From the NCBI GenBank assembly GCA_018334525.1, contig JAGXLT010000006.1, positions 1-12,261 of the forward strand: 12,261 nt of DNA, in the 5' to 3' direction. A model generated the notes under the pieces. It was not told the DNA's origin. It worked only from the letters and a program-made list of their open reading frames with translations, and searched no databases. This document shows positions 1 to 6,928 of this stretch, one piece after another (the first letter of the stretch is position 1; every line of letters starts with the position of its first letter). The position numbers and the translations under genes were made by a program. Origin of the DNA: Gammaproteobacteria bacterium (GTDB taxonomy: Bacteria > Pseudomonadota > Gammaproteobacteria > Nitrococcales > Nitrococcaceae).

Positions 1-1040
1 GAGGGGATCGACACCGAATGAGCATCGGCACCATTACCAGCGATGCGGCCATTACCGTGAAATATCAAAGCGGTGGACACATCGGCACGGTGGAAGAACG
101 GTTTATTGCCCGACTGCGGCCTGGCGATCGATTTTTATTCGCTGGCCTGTCACTTGAGCTGATTCGCGTGCGCGAACTGGTCGCTTATGTAAAGCGCAGC
201 CGGGCCTCTCGCCAGGCCGTACCCCGTTGGCAAGGGGGACGACTTCCGCTGTCTACCGCGCTGGCGGATGAAATGCTGGAGCTGCTTGCCGAATACAACG
301 CTGGGCGCTGCAAAGAGCCTGAGGTACTGGCCATTCGCCCTTTACTCGACTTACAGGCACGTTGGTCGGAACTCCCCCAGCCTGAATGTCTGCTGGTTGA
401 GCGCACTGATTCGCGTGAAGGGCAGCATCTTTTTATTTTTCCATTTGCCGGCCGTCTTGCTCACGAAGGTTTGGCCTCGTTATTCGCGTGGCGCTTAGGT
501 CAAAAAACCGCTGGCACCTTTAGTCTGGCAGCCAATGATTATGGCCTTGAGATTGTGAGCCATGAACTGCCGGATATTAACGAGGCACTGTTGCGCGATC
601 TGCTTAGCTCAGCACAGCTTACCGAGCATTTGTTAGCCAGTTTAAATGCCGGTGAATTGGTACGCCGCCAATTTCGGGATATTGCGCGGGTGGCCGGTCT
701 GATTTTTCAGGGTTACCCCGGCAAAGGGAAAAGCGCACGCCAACTACAGGCCTCCAGCGGCTTAATGTTTGACACCCTGCAGCGTTATGACCCTAGTCAT
801 CGCCTATTAGATCAGGCGGCTCGGGAAGTGTTAGAAAGTACGTTAGAGGTATCGCGTATTGAACAAACACTGATTGGGTTAAGTCAGGCTCGCATCAGCA
901 TTCAAACGCCCGCCAGATTCACCCCATTGGCTTTTCCACTATGGGCTGAACGGCAGCGCAACCGCCTGAGTACCGAGCGCTGGTCAGACCGTGTAGCGGC
1001 CATGGTGGCGCGTCTTGAAAAGGCCGCAGACAGGGCATGA
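1..1040 (+). CDS. Ligase-associated Lhr-like DEXH-box DNA helicase, C-terminal part (5' end outside window)
   Basis: The frame is open from the first bases of the window (first full codon at 3). The Met codon at 18 is internal, because the protein reads G-D-R-H-R directly into it, so this is the C-terminal ~345 residues of a longer protein. The conserved stretches fit the region after the RecA-like motor domains of the ligase-associated Lhr-like helicases: an RRIGTITSD-like segment just after the window start, LGTVEE-like 'IGTVEERFI', 'LRPGDRFLFAG', then 'WQGGRLPLS'. The motor motifs themselves lie upstream and cannot be seen. Family members are 3'-to-5' DNA helicases in a cluster with an ATP-dependent ligase, an exonuclease and PdeM. 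The last four bases overlap the pdeM start (ATGA), so the two are translationally coupled. The subfamily call rests on these motifs plus the pdeM neighbour and is fairly secure. Confidence 0.9.
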   Translation, partial: GDRHRMSIGTITSDAAITVKYQSGGHIGTVEERFIARLRPGDRFLFAGLSLELIRVRELVAYVKRSRASRQAVPRWQGGRLPLSTALADEMLELLAEYNAGRCKEPEVLAIRPLLDLQARWSELPQPECLLVERTDSREGQHLFIFPFAGRLAHEGLASLFAWRLGQKTAGTFSLAANDYGLEIVSHELPDINEALLRDLLSSAQLTEHLLASLNAGELVRRQFRDIARVAGLIFQGYPGKGKSARQLQASSGLMFDTLQRYDPSHRLLDQAAREVLESTLEVSRIEQTLIGLSQARISIQTPARFTPLAFPLWAERQRNRLSTERWSDRVAAMVARLEKAADRA

Positions 1041-1687
1041 GCGCATTTACCCTTGAACTTGCCGGTCACCGGCTCACATTATTGCCGCAGCGGGGGCTGT
1101 GGTGGTCGGCGCAAAAAACCCTGATTTTGGCGGACTTACATTTAGGCAAAGCCGCTATTCTGCGTCGGGCCGGCATTCCGGTGCCCGAAGGATCCGATGC
1201 ACTCACATTACAGCGTATTGATCAGCTTATTGAGCAACTTAGTCCGCACCGACTATTGCTTTTAGGGGATGTGATACACGGCAGTATTAAGACGCATTCC
1301 GAGCTGATTATGGCGCTATCCACGTGGCGCTCTACACATGCCGGGCTACTGATTGAAGCGATTGTGGGTAATCATGACCGTCATCACACCGTGCTTGATG
1401 CCGTGATTGACTGGCGTGCGCCGCAAACCCGCGAGGAGGGATTAATTTTTTGCCATGAACCGCCAACCGAGACCCTCAATGCGCCCTGGCTTGGTGGACA
1501 TTGGCATCCCATGGCTCGAATACGTGCGGGCATTGATACGCTGCGACTGCCGATTTTTTCACTGGAACCGACTCAGGGCCTGGTATTACCCGCATTCGGG
1601 GAATTCACCGGTGGCATGGATCTTTCATATTCCAGCGGGCGAAAACGCTTTGCCGTGGCAGATGAGCAGATTATCGCCATTGATTAG
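1037..1687 (+). CDS. pdeM: Ligase-associated DNA damage response endonuclease PdeM (metallophosphoesterase)
   Basis: A 216-residue calcineurin-like metallophosphoesterase with the full set of metal motifs in order: D33-L-H35 with following LGK, G77-D78, G111-N-H-D114, H140 in 'FCHEP', and H155-W-H157 in 'GGHWHP'. These would hold a two-metal centre for phosphodiester hydrolysis. The N-terminal layout ('TLILADLHLGKAA') and total length fit the PdeM family of proteins encoded beside ligase-associated Lhr-like helicases. The ATG at 1037 overlaps the helicase stop by four bases (ATGA), and only a weak purine run precedes it, so translation is probably coupled. The role is inferred to be nucleolytic processing in a DNA repair pathway; the natural substrate is not shown by sequence. 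No plus-strand terminator with a U tract follows. The hairpin after the stop codon is oriented for the opposite strand. Confidence 0.92.
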   Translation: MSAFTLELAGHRLTLLPQRGLWWSAQKTLILADLHLGKAAILRRAGIPVPEGSDALTLQRIDQLIEQLSPHRLLLLGDVIHGSIKTHSELIMALSTWRSTHAGLLIEAIVGNHDRHHTVLDAVIDWRAPQTREEGLIFCHEPPTETLNAPWLGGHWHPMARIRAGIDTLRLPIFSLEPTQGLVLPAFGEFTGGMDLSYSSGRKRFAVADEQIIAID

Positions 1688-1688
1688 G

Positions 1689-1715
1689 CAAAAAAAAGCC
1701 GGCAATGCTGCCGGC
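1689..1715 (-). terminator. Rho-independent terminator ending the minus-strand seven-gene operon
   Basis: Read on the minus strand, a perfect 7-bp GC-rich stem (TGCCGGC / GCCGGCA form, plus-strand arms 1698-1704 and 1709-1715) with a four-base loop is followed at once by eight T residues (plus-strand A run 1690-1697). It lies about 80 bases after the stop codon of the ion channel gene. The U tract is only on the minus strand, so it does not serve pdeM. Confidence 0.85.
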
Positions 1716-1747
1716 CAAGAGGAGGAGAGATGTAAAACTCTGTGTTG
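1689..1747 (-). ncRNA. Candidate short RNA with anti-Shine-Dalgarno-like stretch
   Basis: Between the channel gene stop codon and its terminator the minus strand has a good extended -10 (TGCTATAGT, plus positions 1754-1762). The predicted start near 1747 would give an RNA of roughly 58 nt ending at the intrinsic terminator. The RNA carries a 14-base pyrimidine run (plus positions 1717-1730) containing CUCCUCCUC at 1719-1727, directly before the terminator stem. A C-rich unpaired stretch plus a strong hairpin with a U tail is a common small-RNA layout. No -35 box is seen and no family is recognised. It may simply be the 3' UTR of the operon. This is inference from sequence form only. Confidence 0.25.
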
Positions 1748-1753
1748 CGATGC

Positions 1754-1762
1754 ACTATAGCA
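1754..1762 (-). promoter_or_regulatory. Possible extended -10 element within the 3' UTR of the channel gene
   Basis: The minus strand reads TG-C-TATAGT, a five-of-six match to TATAAT with the TG extension. The sequence 16-18 bases upstream does not resemble TTGACA, so any activity would depend on the extended -10. It overlaps an imperfect inverted repeat (1747-1780), which could equally be an operator or an RNA hairpin. Confidence 0.3.
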
Positions 1763-1795
1763 AAGCTATCTTGCATTTGCGTAATCCTGTAGCGC

Positions 1796-2632
1796 TTAGG
1801 ATTTGTGCTTGGAGCGATCAAATAGTGCTTTTTCCAGTACTGCCAGGCGTTCATCAGTCCGCCGGGATAAATTGAGTATTTCTTCTCTTTCCCGATGCGC
1901 CTGCGCTTCCATGATCGACCGACGTTCGTCTTCTTCTTCCCAGTGCGCTGCTTGCATCGTATTGACAATTAGTCCGATAAAAAGGTTCAAAATGGTAAAA
2001 GCCGTGACCAGAATGAACGATACGAAATACAACCACGCAAAGCTGAATTCCTCCATGACTGGTCGTGCGATGCCCATCGACCAGCTCTCTAAGGTCATCA
2101 CCTGAAATAACGTAAACATCGCGGCGCCAAGGGTTCCAAACCACTCAGGGAATCGCTCACCAAATAACTGTGTCCCCATTACGCCGTAAATGTAGAACAC
2201 CATTCCCAATAAAAAAACAATCCAACCGATACTTGGAATGGCGGTAACAAGCGCATCAATCAGCAACCGTAACCGTTTAACGGTAGACAGTAATCGCAGC
2301 ACCCGCAGGATTCGTAAGGCGCGCAAAATAGTAAATGGTCCGGTAGCCGGCACCAAAGAAATCGCAACAATCAGAAAATCAAACCAATTCCACCCACTGC
2401 GGAAAAAGCGCGGCCCCCAGGCAAACAGCTTGATTAAAATCTCCAGCGTAAAAAATGCAATGATGATGGCTTCCAGACCCAGTAGTACCGAGCCAAAACG
2501 CTCCATCACCCATTCTGAAGTTGCCAGCCCAAGCAGAATGGCATTAAAAACAATTAGGCCGATAATAAAGTTTCGAGGCCCGGTACTTTCAATCCATTGC
2601 CCTGCCTTTATGCGCCAGTCACTGATCGCCAT
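1796..2632 (-). CDS. Bacterial voltage-gated sodium channel (NaChBac/NavAb/NavMs type)
   Basis: A 278-residue single-domain ion channel with six membrane segments. S1-S3 lie at about 20-37, 48-70 and 83-94. The S4 voltage sensor has arginines every third residue (R104, R107, R110, R113) followed by K119, R120 and R122. S5 is at about 133-155. The pore carries T180-L-E-S-W-S-M186 followed by GIARPVM, which closely resembles the sodium selectivity filter of NavAb and NavMs (TLESWSM); the single Glu ring is E182. S6 (about 197-226) ends in 'NLFIGLIVNTM' and is followed by a charged helical tail with heptad character (about 231-272), as expected for the tetramerising coiled coil of this family. 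It should form a homotetramer in the inner membrane. A G-run (GGGGGG) lies about 10 bases before the ATG. The gene starts 4 bases after the photolyase stop and is the last of the operon. Confidence 0.95.
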   Translation of the reverse strand: MAISDWRIKAGQWIESTGPRNFIIGLIVFNAILLGLATSEWVMERFGSVLLGLEAIIIAFFTLEILIKLFAWGPRFFRSGWNWFDFLIVAISLVPATGPFTILRALRILRVLRLLSTVKRLRLLIDALVTAIPSIGWIVFLLGMVFYIYGVMGTQLFGERFPEWFGTLGAAMFTLFQVMTLESWSMGIARPVMEEFSFAWLYFVSFILVTAFTILNLFIGLIVNTMQAAHWEEEDERRSIMEAQAHREREEILNLSRRTDERLAVLEKALFDRSKHKS

Positions 2633-2636
2633 TCGC

Positions 2637-4193
2637 TCAATGCCCCCCTAATGTCTGGCGCAGCTGCCCAGCTGCCGCCCGAATAGCGCTACGCTCTTCT
2701 TCGCTTTTACGCTTAAGGTTGGCCAGTTGAAATTGCATGCGCCGATTGCCCTGCAGGCGCTTTTCATGTCGATCCAAAAAATCCCAATACAACGTAGTAA
2801 ACGGACAGGCGGTTTCGCCCAGCGCTTTTTGTGGCTGATATCGGCATTGACTGCAGGCATTGCTCATTCGGTTGATATAAGCACCGCTTGCGCAGTAGGG
2901 CTTGCTACCCACAATGCCACCATCACCGTACTGACTCATTCCCACCGTGTTGGGCATGCTCACCCAATCCACCGAATCCAGATACATGGCCATATGCCAG
3001 TCGTGAAAAGCCCGCGGGTTAACGCCATAAAGCTGGGCAAACAGCCCTAACACCATCAGCCGCTGGATGTGATGCGCATAACCATGCCTGAGCAAAGCCT
3101 GCATGGCATCCGCCAAACACGCCATATCGGTTTGCCCGTTCCAAAACAGATCCGGCATTTCTGCAGTATGTTCCAGCGCATTCAGCGCGGCATAGTCGGG
3201 CATTTTCAGCCAATAAATGCCGTGCACGAACTCCCGCCATCCAAGAATTTGACGAACAAACCCTTCTACCGCATTCAACGGGGCCTTGCCCTGCTGCCAT
3301 GCGCCAACGGCAGCTTCAATACATACCCTCGGATCAAGCAAATGCCAATTAATCGCTGTCGATAGGCGGGAGTGATAAAGCAATGGCTCACCCACCCAGA
3401 TGGCATCCTGCCAGGTACCAAATGAGGGCAGACGATGTGTTATAAAATCATCCAGCGCACGCTGTGCATCATCCGGTGTGACCGGTAGATTAAAATCGGC
3501 GGCCTGGCCCGGCTGAGTCGAAAAGCGTTCCTGAACCATCTCAATGACCGCCTGGGTGGTCTGATCAGGTGGAAATTCAGGGTGTGCAGGCAGCGTCTCG
3601 GGCCCGGACTTACCGAAAGACTCACGATTTTCTCGATCTAAGTTCCACACGCCCCCAACGGGCCCGTTATCTTCCATCAGTACCTGATGACGCTGGCGCA
3701 TCAGTCGGTAGAAATGTTCCATCATGAGCGTCTTACGCCCATCCGCCCAGCGCGCAAACTCACTTCTACTGCATAAAAAACTGCTATCTTCACGCCACTG
3801 CAAAGGGATATCGGCATCACTGACAGCCGCTTGCAGCTCAGCTTCTACCTGCCAGTCGCCACCCTCCATCATCAGTACACAGTTTGGAGCCAGCTGTTCG
3901 AGATCGTCGCGCAAACGCTCGGCAAGCGGGCGCTCATCATACGGTTTCGGTGTTGCCTCCAGCGCGTGGTAATGCACGGTGACACCACGGCTTCGCAATT
4001 CATCACGAAAGTGCCGCATGGCGGTGCAACAAAGCACTATGCGCTGCTGGTGGGTGGGGCGTTGTGCCGGTTCAAGCGCTGACTCTGCCATCCAAATGAC
4101 ATCAGTAGCGGCATCAAGATCCTGTAGCAACGGGCTTTGCCGGGCGAGCTGATCTCCCAACACCACAATCAATCGCCGCTGAGATGCGCTCAT
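2637..4193 (-). CDS. Iron-sulfur cryptochrome/photolyase (FeS-BCP, PhrB-like (6-4) photolyase family)
   Basis: A 518-residue protein of the bacterial cryptochrome/(6-4) photolyase group related to Agrobacterium PhrB. The N-terminal domain begins 'RRLIVVLGDQL' (antenna domain) and the C-terminal half forms the FAD domain. Four cysteines are spaced as the PhrB [4Fe-4S] ligands: C359, C447, C450 and C463, each exactly nine residues after the PhrB positions as I recall them (350, 438, 441, 454). With the same offset H374/H375 match the PhrB active-site histidines, and W351, W399, Y433 and Y439 match residues of its electron-transfer path. Repair of (6-4) photoproducts with FAD is therefore the likely role, with a lumazine antenna as in relatives; photoreceptor function is possible. 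The ATG overlaps the M23 gene stop (ATGA), with GGAG just upstream. Nothing appears truncated. Confidence 0.93.
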   Translation of the reverse strand: MSASQRRLIVVLGDQLARQSPLLQDLDAATDVIWMAESALEPAQRPTHQQRIVLCCTAMRHFRDELRSRGVTVHYHALEATPKPYDERPLAERLRDDLEQLAPNCVLMMEGGDWQVEAELQAAVSDADIPLQWREDSSFLCSRSEFARWADGRKTLMMEHFYRLMRQRHQVLMEDNGPVGGVWNLDRENRESFGKSGPETLPAHPEFPPDQTTQAVIEMVQERFSTQPGQAADFNLPVTPDDAQRALDDFITHRLPSFGTWQDAIWVGEPLLYHSRLSTAINWHLLDPRVCIEAAVGAWQQGKAPLNAVEGFVRQILGWREFVHGIYWLKMPDYAALNALEHTAEMPDLFWNGQTDMACLADAMQALLRHGYAHHIQRLMVLGLFAQLYGVNPRAFHDWHMAMYLDSVDWVSMPNTVGMSQYGDGGIVGSKPYCASGAYINRMSNACSQCRYQPQKALGETACPFTTLYWDFLDRHEKRLQGNRRMQFQLANLKRKSEEERSAIRAAAGQLRQTLGGH

Positions 4194-4999
4194 TGCTCCA
4201 ATACCAAAACCGGGTCGATACGCTGATCAAACCAGTTCATTCGCCAATCAAGATGCGCCCCGGTGACTCGACCTGTCGCGCCTACCGTGGCGATCGTTTG
4301 GCCGCGTTTTACCTGCTGACCCAATTCAACATCAATCGATGCCAGGTGCAGAAAACTGGATGATAAGCCCTGGCCGTGATCCACGATGAGTGTGCCGCCG
4401 GAAAAGAAAAGGTCGGGCTCAACCAGCGTGACGATGCCATCGGCCGGGGCCAATACCGGCGTGCCGGTTGTTGCTGCAATATCAATTCCATAATGTGGCT
4501 GGCGAGGCTGACCATTGAGAATGCGCTGGCTGCCATACACGCCGGTAATAGGCCCGGTCACCGGCCAACTCCAACCCGAATCAAAAAACGGGGCGGTAAA
4601 GCGCTTTTCGCGCGCGGCTCTTACGCGGGCAGCCTCGGCCCTGATCCGCTTCAGCGTTTGCTCATCAGGTGTAACCTGTGACTCAGGCAGCCCGTCAATA
4701 CGCTGAATTTCATAGTCTCTCTGCTCAATCGTCAGCGAATAACCCTGACGCAGGCCATTCGGTTTAATCACCACGACATCAAGCGCAGCCGGCGCTTTTC
4801 GCCCTAAACCCAGCAAAAAACGCCCATCCTCCATCACCGGTATAGATTGACCAAAAGCCTCAACACGCGCGCCTGACTCTACCTGCCCGGTTAGCAGAGC
4901 ACCCTGAACAGCCTGACCTTTCCACTCAAGCGCAACAGCCACCGATATGCCATTCCCCAGCAGCATAAAAGCTAGAATCAGACTCACTCGGATTCTCAT
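4190..4999 (-). CDS. M23/LytM-domain envelope protein with an altered metal motif (HxD instead of HxH)
   Basis: A 269-residue exported protein from the ATG at 4999; a GTG one codon earlier is possible, but AGAGAGG sits better before the ATG. Residues 1-23 form a signal peptide ending in A-V-A. A beta-rich N-terminal region (about 25-95) and a short helix with many Arg/Ala (about 112-133) precede the LytM fold (about 142-269). Metal-site residues H169 and D173 ('HYGID') and the catalytic-type H218 ('SFLHL') are present. The last motif, normally HLHF, reads H249-L-D251-W, so the usual third zinc ligand His is Asp. I recall 'HLDWRMNW' as typical of a proteobacterial subfamily, so this is probably inherited rather than decay. 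It may be a peptidoglycan endopeptidase acting in the periplasm or a non-catalytic activator. It is coupled to ubiG upstream (no gap) and photolyase downstream (ATGA). Confidence 0.88.
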   Translation of the reverse strand: MRIRVSLILAFMLLGNGISVAVALEWKGQAVQGALLTGQVESGARVEAFGQSIPVMEDGRFLLGLGRKAPAALDVVVIKPNGLRQGYSLTIEQRDYEIQRIDGLPESQVTPDEQTLKRIRAEAARVRAAREKRFTAPFFDSGWSWPVTGPITGVYGSQRILNGQPRQPHYGIDIAATTGTPVLAPADGIVTLVEPDLFFSGGTLIVDHGQGLSSSFLHLASIDVELGQQVKRGQTIATVGATGRVTGAHLDWRMNWFDQRIDPVLVLEQ

Positions 5000-5002
5000 C
5001 AC

Positions 5003-5746
5003 TTACCTCTCTCCCGGCGCAGGACGCACCGCCATCAACATATAGTTAACCGCCAGGCTGCGGGTAAGGCGAAATCGCCGGGTAATCGGGCTCACCGCAA
5101 CCCCAGTGCGACGCACCACGGCCAGACCCTGCGCCTCAAGGGGCGCAACCACCTCCTCAGGCCGGCGCAGCTTTCGATACTGATGCGTGCCACGTGGCAG
5201 CCAGCGCAAAATGTATTCAGCGGCAAAAATTGCAGTGAGCCCGGCCAGCGGTGTTCGGTTGATTGTTGCCACAAACATTGCACCACCGGGCTTTACCAGA
5301 TCAGCACAGGTTTTCAGAAAAGCGTCAACGCCTTCGACATGCTCCACCACTTCCATATTCAGGACAACATCCCAGGATCCGGCATCCAGCGCATGCTGCT
5401 CTACAGTTTCGCAGCGGTAGTCGATTTCTAAGCCCGATTGTTGTGCATGATCCTGCGCAATCGCGATGTTGCGCGGCAGTGGGTCAATACCGCAGACCGT
5501 TGCACCAAGCTGGGCCATCGACTCACTTAAGATGCCGCCACCACAGCCGATGTCTAATACCCGCAACCCTGCCAATGGTTGCGGCCCGTCAGCCAGCGCA
5601 AAATGTTCCAGTAAATGCTCACGCAGGTAGGCAACGCGAAACACATTAAGGCCATGCAATGGCCAGAACGGACCGGTTGGGTCCCACCACAATGCCGCTA
5701 ACTTTTCGTAGTGGGCCATTTCCTGAGGATCAACACTATCAGCCAC
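5003..5746 (-). CDS. ubiG: UbiG, bifunctional ubiquinone O-methyltransferase
   Basis: A 247-residue class I SAM-dependent methyltransferase aligning along its length with E. coli UbiG, which carries out both O-methylations in ubiquinone synthesis (at the 2-polyprenyl-6-hydroxyphenol and 3-demethylubiquinol steps). The SAM motif I is V63-LDIGCGGG-71; the post-motif region has 'CGIDPLPRNIAIA', and motif II is 'NMEVVEHVEG' (about 130-139). The 'AIFAAEYILRWLPRGTH' segment (about 172-188) corresponds to the membrane-contact insert of E. coli UbiG, and the end 'VNYMLMA' is typical. The start is GTG at 5746: the conserved 'SVDPQE' (E. coli 'NVDHEE') precedes the next Met at residue 10, so that ATG would be too late. 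The start overlaps the end of zur by eight bases, and no good ribosome site is seen, so coupling is likely. Confidence 0.95.
   Translation of the reverse strand: MADSVDPQEMAHYEKLAALWWDPTGPFWPLHGLNVFRVAYLREHLLEHFALADGPQPLAGLRVLDIGCGGGILSESMAQLGATVCGIDPLPRNIAIAQDHAQQSGLEIDYRCETVEQHALDAGSWDVVLNMEVVEHVEGVDAFLKTCADLVKPGGAMFVATINRTPLAGLTAIFAAEYILRWLPRGTHQYRKLRRPEEVVAPLEAQGLAVVRRTGVAVSPITRRFRLTRSLAVNYMLMAVRPAPGER
5006..5012 (-). promoter_or_regulatory. Ribosome binding site deciding the M23 gene start
   Basis: The minus strand reads AGAGAGG-TAA-GTG-ATG, where TAA is the ubiG stop. The purine-rich site is six bases from the ATG (4999) but only three from the GTG (5002), which favours the ATG. The site lies inside the last codons of ubiG. 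Confidence 0.6.
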
Positions 5747-6230
5747 AGCGCGGGCACAACCCTTCTAGTTCAATCGTTTGATCAGTCAGTGTAAAACCCA
5801 GTGCTTTGGCACGATCATCCAATAAGTGGGTTACATCGGCATCATCCAACTCGGCCACTGTATGACATTGGCGACAGATTAAAAATTGGCCAGCATGACG
5901 ATGGTCCGGGCTCGCACAGCCGACAAAGGCATTTAAAGATGCCAGCCGATGCACCAGCCCCTCAGCAAGCAAAAAATCTAACGTGCGATACACCGTGGGA
6001 GGGGCTGCACTGCCCTGCCCTTCTGCCCGCAGTTGCTCCAGCAGTTCATAGGCTTTTACAGGCTGATGACTCTGCCAGACCAGTTCAAGGACCCGCTGTC
6101 GCAAGGGCGTCCAGCGCCGTCCGCGATCAGCACAAATCCGTTTGGCCCGAGCTACCGCATCAACAACACAGCTTGCATGATCATGACCGGATTCCGGAAA
6201 CCGGCTGACAACACCTTTGGATTCGCTCAA
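5739..6230 (-). CDS. zur: Zur, zinc-responsive Fur-family repressor (TTG start)
   Basis: A 163-residue Fur-family regulator that matches E. coli Zur at every metal position. The regulatory zinc site is H94, C105, H112 and E127 (E. coli H77, C88, H96, E111), and the structural site is C119, C122, C159 and C162 (E. coli C103, C106, C143, C146), with identical spacings. The winged-helix segment 'RWTPLRQRVLELVW...PPTVYRTLDFLLAEGLVH' lies at about 39-94. The protein ends one residue after C162 and lacks the His/Lys-rich tail of E. coli Zur. It has a ~17-residue N-terminal extension containing 'GHDHASC', which I recall from related marine gammaproteobacterial members. There is no ATG or GTG in frame before the conserved region, so the start must be TTG at 6230, which overlaps the tsaB stop (TTGA) with AGGTGGG just upstream. 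Expected role is repression of zinc uptake genes; no znuABC genes are in the window. Confidence 0.93.
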   Translation of the reverse strand: MSESKGVVSRFPESGHDHASCVVDAVARAKRICADRGRRWTPLRQRVLELVWQSHQPVKAYELLEQLRAEGQGSAAPPTVYRTLDFLLAEGLVHRLASLNAFVGCASPDHRHAGQFLICRQCHTVAELDDADVTHLLDDRAKALGFTLTDQTIELEGLCPRCG

Positions 6231-6928
6231 AGCCCACCTGCCTTCTTAGCGACCTGATTACGCAGATAAATCGGCTGCGCATGATGTGCACGCTCAATCT
6301 GACCGGCATTATATCGTTTTGCAGCAAGCTGCAGACCAAAGCGAGCGTCCGGCAATGCGTCAAACAACTCCGGTCTTGAGTGCTGCGAATCAGCCTGCAA
6401 TGCAGGATAGGCAGAAAACCCCTCTCCAACGCCCAACCACGGCGATGCTGGCAGATCGCTTGCCTGTGGAGTGCGTAACCACTCCTCACTCACCGGCTGA
6501 GTTTGTACAGCACCTTCGCCGGTGCGCGAAAAGACGCCGCCGTACACCTCACCCATTCGCGCATCAAGCAAACTCACAATCAATCCTTCCGCATCAGTGG
6601 TTAGCGATGCGGCCTGTTCGGCGAGCAGTTGCAGACTAGAAACGCCAATCACCGGGCGATCAAGCCCAAAAGCCAGACCCTGCGTGACACCACTGGCAAT
6701 GCGCACCCCGGTGAAGCTACCCGGTCCCTGCGCAAACGCAAACGCATCGATCGCGGAACGTGATAGCCCGGCTTCAGCAAGTAAAGCTTCCACCCAGTCG
6801 ATTAATAAACCGGCATGCCCCCTCGCCTGCGACTGCTTATAGCCCAGCACGTGCCCTTTGCATAACAGCGCTGCTGAGCACTGCTTTGCACTGGCATCAA
6901 GCGCAATAATGACCGGCTCTGCCGTCAT
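6227..6928 (-). CDS. tsaB: TsaB, tRNA threonylcarbamoyladenosine synthesis protein
   Basis: A 233-residue ASKHA-fold protein of the TsaB/YeaZ family, close to the 231 residues of E. coli TsaB. It has the N-terminal 'IIALDASAKQCSAAL' (D11), 'HAGLLIDWVEALL' and the signature 'GPGSFTGVRIASGVTQGLA' (68-86). TsaB is the partner of TsaD and TsaE in forming t6A37 on ANN-decoding tRNAs in the cytoplasm and is usually essential. The C-terminal 'AQPIYLRNQVAKK' motif is typical. The ATG overlaps the MFS gene stop (ATGA) and is preceded by GAGGT, while the stop overlaps the zur start. An essential gene inside the operon implies steady transcription of the whole run. Confidence 0.95.
   Translation of the reverse strand: MTAEPVIIALDASAKQCSAALLCKGHVLGYKQSQARGHAGLLIDWVEALLAEAGLSRSAIDAFAFAQGPGSFTGVRIASGVTQGLAFGLDRPVIGVSSLQLLAEQAASLTTDAEGLIVSLLDARMGEVYGGVFSRTGEGAVQTQPVSEEWLRTPQASDLPASPWLGVGEGFSAYPALQADSQHSRPELFDALPDARFGLQLAAKRYNAGQIERAHHAQPIYLRNQVAKKAGGL

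Noticed and set aside
1721..1736. GGAGGAGAG followed by ATG TAA on the plus strand, a start-stop minimal frame
   Set aside because: A strong-looking ribosome site before a one-codon frame is best explained as the complement of the pyrimidine run on the other strand. No downstream plus-strand gene follows it.
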